A stretch of 64,000 nucleotides of DNA from Caldifarciminota bacterium. Its GTDB lineage: Bacteria; Hydrothermota; Tepidihabitantia; B3-TA06. Below are positions 26,029 through 33,161 of the stretch, in pieces (within the stretch, counting starts at the first letter, position 1; each line of letters begins with the position of its first letter). The notes under the pieces were generated by a model that made no database searches, had not been told where the DNA came from, and was given only the letters and a program-made list of their open reading frames with translations. Position numbers and translations under genes: made by a program. The DNA lies in the NCBI GenBank assembly GCA_016934635.1, contig JAFGSK010000024.1:1-64000 (forward strand), read 5' to 3'.

Positions 26029-26973
26029 TTACTCCCTAGCGTTCTCCGATGAGGAATCTTCTGCGTCCTCGCCAATTTGAACCAGCTGTTTCATGGGATG
26101 GTCGGTAAAGAATTCCCAGATCACATCGTTCGCGTTTATCGCACGTGACGGAAAAGCAAGCGAGGGGAAAGGGAAACCTCGTCCAGAAGGCCAGGTGTGT
26201 CCTCCGCGTTTTGTAGTCCAGAGAATAACCTCGATCCCCTGGTTATTGTACCATCTCTGCCTCCAAGCTTTTCCATTTACAGAAATGAAAGTATCAGGGC
26301 CATTGTCACATCCATTGAGTAATGCCCACGTCTCCAGATTGTTCTGAATGGAGTAGAAGTAAACGCCGGCTAAGGAATCGCCGTAGTAGCGGACAACCGG
26401 ATCGTTGCGTGCGTGGATATGAATCACCGGTACCGGACACTCGGGTTCACAATCCTCGTAGACAAGGCCTCCGGACACCGGTGCGATGGCTGCAATCCTT
26501 GAAGAAAGCTCGCAGGCTAGCCGATGTGACATCATGCCGCCGTTGGAAAACCCTGTGGCGTAGATCATTGTTGTATCGATTGAGTACCTGGAAATCACGG
26601 TGTCAATTAGGGAGTTAAGGAATCCCAAATCGTCGGCGTCCTTCCTCCTTCCAAGTTTATTACCCGCGTTCCACGCCCTTGGCCAGCCAGTACCGTTGGG
26701 GTAAACAACGATAAAACCTTCATTGTCGGATTTGTGGTTCATCCTTGTCATATAGCGGTGAATCCTTGCCGAGGCCGCAAACCCATGAAGGCTGAGTACG
26801 AGTGGAGCGGACGTGGAATCGGAGTACGACGGAGGGATGTGTACGCGGTAAGTACGTTTCAGACCGTCAAATTGAAACCAGTAGCGGCAATCCCGCGCCC
26901 TGAGAAAGCCGACTATGCTTAAGAGTACTACAGGTAGTGCAAGATACTTTCTCGTTTTGTTCGTTACCTTCAT
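26029..26973 (-). CDS. Secreted PHB-depolymerase/CE1-like esterase without sorting tail
   Basis: The 314-residue protein has an N-terminal signal (LALPVVLLSIVGFLRA) and the full hydrolase set: PLVLSLHGFAAS, EGFIVVYPNGTG, elbow GFSNGG with Ser143, acid in ARNDP and His in GGHTWPSG. It ends in an acidic Ser-rich tail (EDAEDSSSENARE) rather than a Por-type domain. It may stay periplasmic or be released by another route. A TATAAT lies 15 bases before ATG 26973, so the leader is very short, and no good ribosome-binding site is seen. Confidence 0.86.
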   Translation of the reverse strand: MKVTNKTRKYLALPVVLLSIVGFLRARDCRYWFQFDGLKRTYRVHIPPSYSDSTSAPLVLSLHGFAASARIHRYMTRMNHKSDNEGFIVVYPNGTGWPRAWNAGNKLGRRKDADDLGFLNSLIDTVISRYSIDTTMIYATGFSNGGMMSHRLACELSSRIAAIAPVSGGLVYEDCEPECPVPVIHIHARNDPVVRYYGDSLAGVYFYSIQNNLETWALLNGCDNGPDTFISVNGKAWRQRWYNNQGIEVILWTTKRGGHTWPSGRGFPFPSLAFPSRAINANDVIWEFFTDHPMKQLVQIGEDAEDSSSENARE

Positions 26974-27052
26974 TCTTAAGAATCCTACATTATAGCTTCA
27001 TCATGTCAAGTAAACAGGATGCTTAGATCAATATGGAATAAATAGCGAATCC

Positions 27053-27081
27053 TTGACATAGGGCAATTCCTTTGTTATGAT
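27053..27081 (+). promoter_or_regulatory. Sigma-70-type promoter
   Basis: TTGACA (27053-27058), a 17-base spacer and TATGAT (27076-27081) precede a normal short leader with AGGAGG before ATG 27109. Confidence 0.7.
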
Positions 27082-27108
27082 TGCCAAAAGTACCTTAGGA
27101 GGAACTAG

Positions 27109-27483
27109 ATGCAAACGCTTCAGAAGTACGTTGAAGAGATTGCCGAATGGTTGCGCGAAGCATTCTCGGTAAGCGTCGTTGGTGAGGATGGCTTAATGCT
27201 CGCCTATAAAACTAGGGTAGGCGGCGAGAACGTGGAATTTACGAGTGCGGTACTTACCGAAGTAATGCGTAACATCGAAAGAATCGTAAGGGAGATGCAG
27301 AAAGGAAAATTAGTGGATACCCTAATATCGATGGTTGATGCCCATTTCCTGACCAAACCCTTAGATGAAGACGGTAAGGTCTTTCTTGCAATAGGTGTGC
27401 CGCGTGGTGCAAATCTGGGTGCAGTTCGCTACGTAAGCAAGGTCTACATAAATAAGTTGCAGGAGGCCATACCAAAGGTTTGA
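27109..27483 (+). CDS. Roadblock/LC7-domain protein
   Basis: The 124-residue cytoplasmic protein has the roadblock/LC7 (MglB-like) pattern: two helices flanking strands, with VSVVGEDGLMLAYKTR, a central helix (LTEVMRNIERIVREMQ) and HFLTKPLDEDGKVFLAIGV. Such proteins form dimers that act as GTPase-activating or regulatory partners of small Ras-like GTPases. No GTPase gene is adjacent in this window. A second roadblock protein is at 48356 and a DUF4388 protein, often found near roadblock genes, is next door on the other strand. Confidence 0.8.
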   Translation: MQTLQKYVEEIAEWLREAFSVSVVGEDGLMLAYKTRVGGENVEFTSAVLTEVMRNIERIVREMQKGKLVDTLISMVDAHFLTKPLDEDGKVFLAIGVPRGANLGAVRYVSKVYINKLQEAIPKV

Positions 27484-27606
27484 CGCATAATCGAGGCGCA
27501 CCTTAAAAAATCACGATATTGACGGAAGGAAGGCTTTTATATAACCTGTAACTTCGCGATCCCGAGTTTAAGTCGGCTTTATCTTTTTCGGTGGTATTTC
27601 AGACAA

Positions 27607-28581
27607 TTACCGGGGCATTATTCCTTCCCCCCCACTGGAGTCCCATATCTCCGGTCCCTCTTCCCTATCTTTCCCAGCAGGAGAGATAAGTTTACCCAAT
27701 CCATATTGAGAAATGATCTTACTTTCTTTATCGGAAAGCTGTTCATAGAGATCTGAAAGATGATCGGTAAGTTCACTGCGGTCAAGCCCTGACCGAGCTG
27801 CCTCATACAACTGCTCCAGGGATTGTCTATAGGCTTTAGCCTTATCTTTAAGGGGCATGTCGTGAGGTATGTTGTTGACTAATTCCCCTTCCTCTATCAT
27901 ACGTATATCCCATCCTTTTGAATAGGTCCACTTGTTGAAATCGGTGTGAATCCGCTCCCTGTTACGTTTTTGCTTCACCCTTGTTTCGATCAAATGACTT
28001 AAAAGCCGTGCTGTTTTGCGGAAGATGCTTCGTAGCAAAGCCGATTCTTCATCTTCAGTGGTAATAAGTCCCTTTTTCTTAAGTCTAGCTATAGTGATGG
28101 CTACTTTGGTTTTAGACTGTCCTAACAAACGTGCTATCTCCGGATAAGAACGCTTTCCGTCGATCTGGGAAACGATCGCCCAATCCATCGCTCCTACATC
28201 AAACGTATTCTCCGCTTCAGGATCAACCGGAATCAGAACCAATGCTGCATCCTCAAAAGGCAACTCTTTACGTGCCGCATCCCATTCTGTAGCCCTCTTG
28301 GATGCCTCACTAAGTAAGTCGGTTAATGATTTGGTGATCCGTTTATTCAGGTTAACATCTTCGTCATGAAATTTGAAGCTGCCGGAAACCAGGATAAAAA
28401 GCTCTATATAAGCCTCATCTCCCACCAGTCTTCCTGTGTGGCAGTCGAGCAGTTCCCCTCTTGAGAAAAAAAGAGTACCATTTGCAGCACCCGTGATCTC
28501 AAGGTGTCCGGTCTTCCTACTCATCGCAAGTAGTTGGATGATATCCAAAAATCCTTGGCGTTCTATCTTTCCTTCAAGCAT
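27607..28581 (-). CDS. DUF4388 (PATAN-type) domain protein
   Basis: The 324-residue protein starts with a DUF4388/PATAN domain (MLEGKIERQGFLDIIQLL, SRKTGHLEI, GTLFFSRGELLDCHTGRLVGDEAYIELF). A winged-helix-like region follows at about 150-200 (DWAIVSQIDGKRSYPEIARLLGQS, then ARLKKKGLI). The C-terminus is helical. Such proteins are thought to serve signalling and gliding-type systems, often with roadblock proteins and response regulators. GGAG lies 8 bases before ATG 28581. The exact role is unknown. Confidence 0.78.
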   Translation of the reverse strand: MLEGKIERQGFLDIIQLLAMSRKTGHLEITGAANGTLFFSRGELLDCHTGRLVGDEAYIELFILVSGSFKFHDEDVNLNKRITKSLTDLLSEASKRATEWDAARKELPFEDAALVLIPVDPEAENTFDVGAMDWAIVSQIDGKRSYPEIARLLGQSKTKVAITIARLKKKGLITTEDEESALLRSIFRKTARLLSHLIETRVKQKRNRERIHTDFNKWTYSKGWDIRMIEEGELVNNIPHDMPLKDKAKAYRQSLEQLYEAARSGLDRSELTDHLSDLYEQLSDKESKIISQYGLGKLISPAGKDREEGPEIWDSSGGEGIMPR

Positions 28582-28635
28582 TCAACCCGCTCCATAAAGG
28601 TTTACCCCTTCCTAAGGTCTAAGAAGATAAACACC

Positions 28636-29106
28636 TTAAGCCTCCAATCCGAATTCCTTAAGCATAAGATTCTTAGCCGGCTTAAGATAAGAAGAATCTA
28701 TCAATACACTGATCGAAGAAAAGGATGTACTGATCATGTCTATGTTAATCGCTTCCTGAGCCAGGATTGAAAATATCTTACCAGCAATACCTGTTTGCCG
28801 TGACAGCTTCTTACCATAAACAGTTAACATACCCATCCTCCGTTTGATAACGAATTCCGTGGACTCCAGAGATGTAAGGTCCTTAAGAAGTTTGGTCGCT
28901 TTTTCAACATCTGCTTCAAGAAGAGCAAACGCAATATCTGCTTTTGAATCGGCTAGCTTGCTTTCGGAAATCATCAATATATTAAGTCCACCGGTTCCGA
29001 GGTGAGAAAAAAACTCGGCAGCTATACCTGGCCGATCAGGTACTGATTTGGCTATTACCATAGCCATATTTGCTTTGGTTTCGACTAACTCTACCGTAGA
29101 TCCCAT
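28636..29106 (-). CDS. Stand-alone tandem ACT-domain protein
   Basis: The 156-residue protein consists of two ACT domains like those at the end of aspartate kinase: SVPDRPGIAAEFFSHLGTGGLNILMISES and LSRQTGIAGKIFSILAQEAINIDMISTS. No kinase domain is present. It probably binds an amino acid and acts as a regulator, as free ACT-pair proteins do. GGAG precedes ATG 29106, and a good promoter lies just upstream. Confidence 0.82.
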   Translation of the reverse strand: MGSTVELVETKANMAMVIAKSVPDRPGIAAEFFSHLGTGGLNILMISESKLADSKADIAFALLEADVEKATKLLKDLTSLESTEFVIKRRMGMLTVYGKKLSRQTGIAGKIFSILAQEAINIDMISTSFSSISVLIDSSYLKPAKNLMLKEFGLEA

Positions 29107-29123
29107 TTATTTCTCCAGTAATA

Positions 29124-29152
29124 AGTATAGAGGAATTAACACCATCTGTCAA
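29124..29152 (-). promoter_or_regulatory. Promoter of the ACT-domain gene
   Basis: TTGACA (29147-29152), a 17-base spacer and TATACT (29124-29129) lie just before the ribosome-binding site of the ACT-domain gene. Confidence 0.7.
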
Positions 29153-29184
29153 CTCCCAGTGTTAACTTACTATCCTAATGAGGT

Positions 29185-29499
29185 TTACTGTACCCTTTCT
29201 TTTGTCCAAAATTCGCAGATTGACCCGCTTTCGCTTTTTAACACACATTCAACCGGTCCCCATTGTAACCATACCTGGCGTCCTATATAATTACTTGTCC
29301 AAAAACACTGGCTCTTCGACTCAATCCGCCACACCTCATCGTTCTGACGAACGACCACTAAACCTGAACCGAAATAATCTCGAAGTAATGTCGCCTGCTC
29401 CCAATCACTCGAAGCCGTACCGGTTACTACATTTGAACTCAACGCACAACCGTTAACTAACAACATCACCCCTAATATACCCCACATGATTTTTTTCAT
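29185..29499 (-). CDS. Small lipoprotein of unknown function
   Basis: The 104-residue protein has a short lipoprotein signal ending in LVNGC. The mature part is about 86 residues with several Trp residues and two further cysteines (SQCFWTS and VECVLK), perhaps forming a disulfide. No family is recognised. It stands alone. Confidence 0.65.
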   Translation of the reverse strand: MKKIMWGILGVMLLVNGCALSSNVVTGTASSDWEQATLLRDYFGSGLVVVRQNDEVWRIESKSQCFWTSNYIGRQVWLQWGPVECVLKSESGSICEFWTKERVQ

Positions 29500-29686
29500 C
29501 CTGTACTCCAGATTATAAATAAATATACCCGCTATCGTTTGATTGTCAATACCCTTGAGACTGTGCGCGGGGAGATAGTTCCCAGGCCAACTCCCTTTTG
29601 ATTCAACACAGAAGGCGCAGGAAAAAATACAGAAGGCCTTAGGGGCAATGCCTGCATCGCCCTCTCCTGTACCCAGATAATCAATC

Positions 29687-29706
29687 GGGCGACTCGTGAG
29701 TCGCCC
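29687..29706. repeat. Small dispersed hairpin
   Basis: Perfect 9-base arms GGGCGACTC and GAGTCGCCC flank two bases. There is no T tract. Confidence 0.6.
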
Positions 29707-30270
29707 CTACGGCCTTATATAATCTGCGTTACCGAAGGAGATTGTCCGGAGGGAGCTTAACTCACCACAATGGACACAAAGCGAAAATTAACCGATCCAA
29801 GTAAGCCGAGTGTATTTTGGACTTAACCAAATCAGGCATTCCAGCGAATCTGCGTCATCTGCAGATAGAAAACCCCTCCGTGGTCCCCGTGTTCTCTTTG
29901 GTTCAATGTATATCCACCCCATCCTGGTAACGTTGTATTGACTATAGACAATTGTTGGAGTATGAACTTAGTAACATTGCTTCCATCTTCTTGTTCGCGA
30001 TTCCTTTGTGTGGATTATACTCATTGTCAATCACAAAGAAAACTGTGAGCATACACTAAGTTCCCAATTTGGCAAAGATACACACCTCGGGGATGGAATT
30101 ATCTCAGGTCTTTACTAAGAAGGCAATCCTACTAAGGTTCCTGTCAAGTATAGCTTGCGCAGGGGATTTTCATATCATACAAAAAAACTAGTAGCGAGTA
30201 AAAAACAACATCCCTGCTTTCTTCAATAATTCCTCATTATGTAGCAACGATCTACCGATCCACATAGAGC

Positions 30271-30299
30271 TTGACAACCCTAATCCATAGCTTTATAAT
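30271..30299 (+). promoter_or_regulatory. Perfect consensus leaderless-type promoter
   Basis: TTGACA (30271-30276), a 17-base spacer and TATAAT (30294-30299) both match the sigma-70 consensus exactly. ATG 30307 follows after 7 bases, so the Rrf2 mRNA should begin at its start codon. Confidence 0.8.
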
Positions 30300-30306
30300 A
30301 AGGATT

Positions 30307-30708
30307 ATGAACAGGTTGAATACCACTATACGCTACGCGATAAGGGCGGTGATCGTTCTCGTTAAAAAAAATAATCACCCCATCTCTATCAAGGCAATTT
30401 CCGAAGCGGAAGGGCTTTCTATAAAGTATCTTGAACAACTTTTCCTCAAACTCCGAAAGGCCGGGTTGGTCAAGAGTGTACGTGGGATGTACGGCGGTTA
30501 TTTCCTGGCTAGACCTGCGGAGAAGATTACTTTAGGAGAAGTAATTCGAGCTGTTCAGCCCAACGGTGTTTACGTTGCACCTTGCACGCGGATAAAGGGA
30601 CGCTGTGAAAGGCAAAAACACTGCCACGCAACTGAATACTGGACCAGGCTTCAGACTCTTCTTGACGATTTCTTTAACTCAACCACCCTGGCTAACCTTC
30701 GCATCTAA
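30307..30708 (+). CDS. Rrf2-family regulator with Fe-S type cysteines
   Basis: The 133-residue protein has the Rrf2 winged helix (TTIRYAIRAVIVL, ISIKAISEAEGLSIKYLEQLFLKLRKAGLVKSVRG, GGYFLARPAEKITLGEVIRAV). Three cysteines follow in CTRIKGRCERQKHC, close to the C-X5-C-X5-C of IscR-type regulators but with X6 in the first gap. It probably senses Fe-S cluster status, redox or iron. It heads an operon with CutA and a SufT-like gene. TTG 30271 in the same frame is rejected because it is the -35 box. Confidence 0.87.
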   Translation: MNRLNTTIRYAIRAVIVLVKKNNHPISIKAISEAEGLSIKYLEQLFLKLRKAGLVKSVRGMYGGYFLARPAEKITLGEVIRAVQPNGVYVAPCTRIKGRCERQKHCHATEYWTRLQTLLDDFFNSTTLANLRI

Positions 30709-31025
30709 TGTTTCTCGAAGTTCATACTAGTTTTTCCAACCTGAGTGAGGCAAAACTGATTTCCCGTAAATTGGTCGAGGAACATCTGGCAGCTTGCGCC
30801 AATCTTATGCCTGCCTGTTCTATATACAGGTGGAAAGGTAAGCTTGAAGAAACCGATGAGGTAATTGTTATTTTTAAAACCGACAACGAACACTATCCGA
30901 AGTTGGAGGCTAGGTTGAACGAGCTACATTCCTACGAAGTGCCGATGATTACGGTTACAAAGATCGAGACAGGTTACGAAAGTTATCTTTCCTGGATGGG
31001 AAACAGCCTACGCAAGGAGGAATGA
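30708..31025 (+). CDS. cutA: CutA divalent-cation tolerance protein
   Basis: The 105-residue protein fits CutA1 in length and motifs: VEEHLAACANLMP, IYRWKGKLEETDEVIVIFKT and HSYEVPMITVTKI. CutA forms a very stable trimer and has been linked to copper tolerance and signalling; the true role is unclear. Its ATG overlaps the Rrf2 stop by one base (TAATG). No ribosome-binding site is visible, so translation is probably coupled. Confidence 0.92.
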   Translation: MFLEVHTSFSNLSEAKLISRKLVEEHLAACANLMPACSIYRWKGKLEETDEVIVIFKTDNEHYPKLEARLNELHSYEVPMITVTKIETGYESYLSWMGNSLRKEE

Positions 31026-31324
31026 TGGTAACAAAAGTACAGGTGCGAGAGGCGTTGAAGAAGGTAATTGACCCTGAGATAGGCATCAACATCGTCGATC
31101 TTGGACTAATATATTCGATCGATGTAAAACGTGACGTGGCTCATATTCGTATGACCCTTACCGTACCAGGATGTCCCTTAGCTAACATTCTCACGGCACA
31201 GGCTGAAAAGGCGGCACGAGGGGTGGAAGGGATCAAAGACGTAAAGCTTGAGCTTACCTGGGATCCTCCCTGGAATCCAAAGATGATGTCCGACGAAGCA
31301 AAGCGTAAGCTGGGCTGGGTATAG
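31025..31324 (+). CDS. MIP18/SufT-like Fe-S assembly protein
   Basis: The 99-residue protein is a DUF59/MIP18 domain alone: VREALKKVIDPEIGINIVDLGLIYSI, RMTLTVPGCPLA (conserved Cys) and VKLELTWDPPWNPKMMSDEAKRKLGW. Relatives (SufT, PaaD, human CIAO2) help mature Fe-S proteins. ATG 31025 is 4 bases after AGGAGG and overlaps the CutA stop; ATG 31022 is too close to the site. Its place after an Rrf2 regulator fits Fe-S homeostasis. Confidence 0.88.
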   Translation: MVTKVQVREALKKVIDPEIGINIVDLGLIYSIDVKRDVAHIRMTLTVPGCPLANILTAQAEKAARGVEGIKDVKLELTWDPPWNPKMMSDEAKRKLGWV

Positions 31325-31449
31325 GAAAACGCAGATCCATTAATCTACCAAAATTCCAAGATTTCGTTTTAAGCCGTCACAATCCTTAACACCTGCCTCT
31401 CTTTGTGCTACAACACACTGCTACGCCTGAAGGGATAGACCCTCGTTAT

Positions 31450-32130
31450 CTAGAAATCGGCAAGGACCTTGGCTGCGTCCTCGAGTAAAATCACAAGTTC
31501 TTTTTTTAGATCAGTTGGAGTATTTTCTACGGGCAGATTCCCGGTATCTACAAGGTAGGCGAAAAAACATTCCAAGGGATTTCCCTGGGTGCGTGAATAA
31601 TACTCCGTTATCATCGTCTGCCATTCCGGGAAATTTCCCTTCAAACAAAAACAGGATTCTTCAGCAAGTCTCTTGAACAGTCCCCCCTTCACAGGATCTT
31701 CCTCAACGGAAACCCTGGGAAGATAGAATCGTAGTTGCCCAATAAGAATGCCGCATTCGAAAGCATCCTTAGACAATGACTCAGAGTCGGCGAAATCGGA
31801 TATCGCCTCTGCAAGCTCGAAGTACTGTGCGGTGGTCTGTGACCTCTTCTTGGACAAAAGAAGCTTACGCAGATCTTCAACCTGGTTGCGAATTTCATCA
31901 GGAAAATTGCAGTCGAAAAGGGCATTCGAGGTCCACTGTAGAGCCGTTCGAGTCGAATCGAACCAGTATTCACCGGTTAATTCAGGCAGGAGATAGTATT
32001 CTCTGAGGGTTTGGTAAAAGATGCCCAGACTGACAAAATCCCTTATAGATACGTCCTGACTAGTTACAATTGCAGGGGCCAGCATCACCGCCAACAACAA
32101 GTGTGTTTTGAAAATAACTCTCTGGGTCAA
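31450..32130 (-). CDS. Exported protein of unknown function
   Basis: The 226-residue protein has a signal peptide (THLLLAVMLAPAIVTSQD) and a mainly helical mature part with several cysteines. It starts at TTG 32130 behind GAGGAAG. It sits 17 bases after the neighbouring exported protein (32148-32945) in the same direction and probably shares its operon. The two have similar helical layout and a common ESxxxxFECGIxIG-like cysteine placement only loosely, so a paralogous origin is uncertain. No family is recognised. Confidence 0.65.
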   Translation of the reverse strand: MTQRVIFKTHLLLAVMLAPAIVTSQDVSIRDFVSLGIFYQTLREYYLLPELTGEYWFDSTRTALQWTSNALFDCNFPDEIRNQVEDLRKLLLSKKRSQTTAQYFELAEAISDFADSESLSKDAFECGILIGQLRFYLPRVSVEEDPVKGGLFKRLAEESCFCLKGNFPEWQTMITEYYSRTQGNPLECFFAYLVDTGNLPVENTPTDLKKELVILLEDAAKVLADF

Positions 32131-32147
32131 CGAAACTTCCTCAAAGG

Positions 32148-32945
32148 CTAGGCGCAGAGGATAAACTCCAGATCGAAAACGGTGTAGGTGGTCTTAATCT
32201 CACCTAGAAGCTTATCCAGATCATCTTCCGCTACCGGAGGATAGTAGGGCAAACCGGAGATGAATTCCAGGATCTTGGATCGCTGGTAATCACTCATGGA
32301 ATCCTTCAAGGCTGTAATCACAGCACTCCAGTTGTCGCTATCTTCCTTCTCGATCGTCTCCACCAGGGTACTCACGTGGCTGAGAACCAGCGGTTTACCC
32401 TCTTCTTCGTCGCATCCTGGATAAATAGCCAGCCTGACACCCATTGCTGCAATCCATTTACCCAAGTCATAGGCGTTGGAGCCGTTTACGTAAGACTTCG
32501 GGTCATCAGGTACGAATTCTCCTACCAGGGTTTTGATCTCGGCATCCAGTTGACTGAACAACTTTAAAACCGAATCCTTGGGAGCGCCTTCCTCGATAGC
32601 GCTCTCAATCGCCTGAGAGGTCTTAATACGTACATCGACCTTACATTTTCCCTGATCACCGATCAACAAGAGTTCGTTTCGTAAGGCCTTAAGATTTGGT
32701 AAGACGCAGCTTCGATCTTCGTTTAGTTGATAGAGATCTAGGGCATATCTGAAAAAAGCCCCTGCCCTTACTATAGGATCCTCTGCCCCGCCGGTACGCA
32801 GGGTGATGTGTTCGGTTACCTCTTCGGTATGGGGAAGATTGGCCCACAACGAGTCTGTAACTACACCTTCGACTTCAACAAAGTCGACCTCCGGCATCTG
32901 GAACGAACCGAAGACCAACAAACATCCTGCCATGATTAATGACAT
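32148..32945 (-). CDS. Exported protein of unknown function
   Basis: The 265-residue protein starts at ATG 32945 behind AAGGAGG. The N-terminus (MSLIMAGCLLVFGSF) is a short hydrophobic signal with a possible lipobox LIMAGC. The rest is helical, rich in acidic residues and has no recognised motif. It is the first gene of a two-gene unit downstream of the TPR-CHAT gene. Confidence 0.65.
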   Translation of the reverse strand: MSLIMAGCLLVFGSFQMPEVDFVEVEGVVTDSLWANLPHTEEVTEHITLRTGGAEDPIVRAGAFFRYALDLYQLNEDRSCVLPNLKALRNELLLIGDQGKCKVDVRIKTSQAIESAIEEGAPKDSVLKLFSQLDAEIKTLVGEFVPDDPKSYVNGSNAYDLGKWIAAMGVRLAIYPGCDEEEGKPLVLSHVSTLVETIEKEDSDNWSAVITALKDSMSDYQRSKILEFISGLPYYPPVAEDDLDKLLGEIKTTYTVFDLEFILCA

Positions 32946-33043
32946 CTTTTCCTCCTTGGATGATTAATTACGCCCGTCATGTCTAACTGTATTTTAAGTA
33001 AAAAATCCTGTAATGCAAGGGGAGATACGCGTCGAAGTCGCGT

Positions 33044-33101
33044 TCATCGCCGCTCGCCGATTAAAATAAACGATGCCCAAAAGAAAGGATGGGAGTATTA
33101 A
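33044..33101 (-). pseudogene. Duplicated 3' tail of a CHAT-type gene
   Basis: Read on the minus strand this gives YSHPFFWASFILIGERR followed by TGA. It is nearly the same as the last residues (YSHPFFWASFVLIGEWR) of the intact CHAT gene 60 bases away. Homology stops sharply at 33101, where a palindromic element begins. It is either the scar of a lost second CHAT gene or a local duplication. Confidence 0.75.
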
Positions 33102-33103
33102 CA

Positions 33104-33139
33104 CACCACAAGGATACTCCGTCTCCTTGCGGGGACCCC
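33104..33139. repeat. GCGGGGACCCC-type palindromic element
   Basis: Arms CCACAAGGA and TCCTTGCGG pair, followed by GGACCCCGAAA. The same GCGGGGACCCC ending is seen at 42790 and 43250. It lies between the CHAT gene end and its duplicated tail. Confidence 0.6.
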
Positions 33140-33161
33140 GAAAGGACGGATTGCTCCAAAC

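Larger units (their letters stand above)
29500..30306. other. 800-base gap without a recognised gene
   Basis: No convincing gene is seen on either strand. The region has a perfect hairpin GGGCGACTC/GAGTCGCCC (29687-29706), a TGCGTTACCGAAGGAG phrase shared with the element near 59295, and a degenerate GTGTTCTCTTTGGTTCA repeat (about 29889-29906). The Rrf2 promoter is at the right end. A short untranslated RNA cannot be excluded. Confidence 0.45.
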
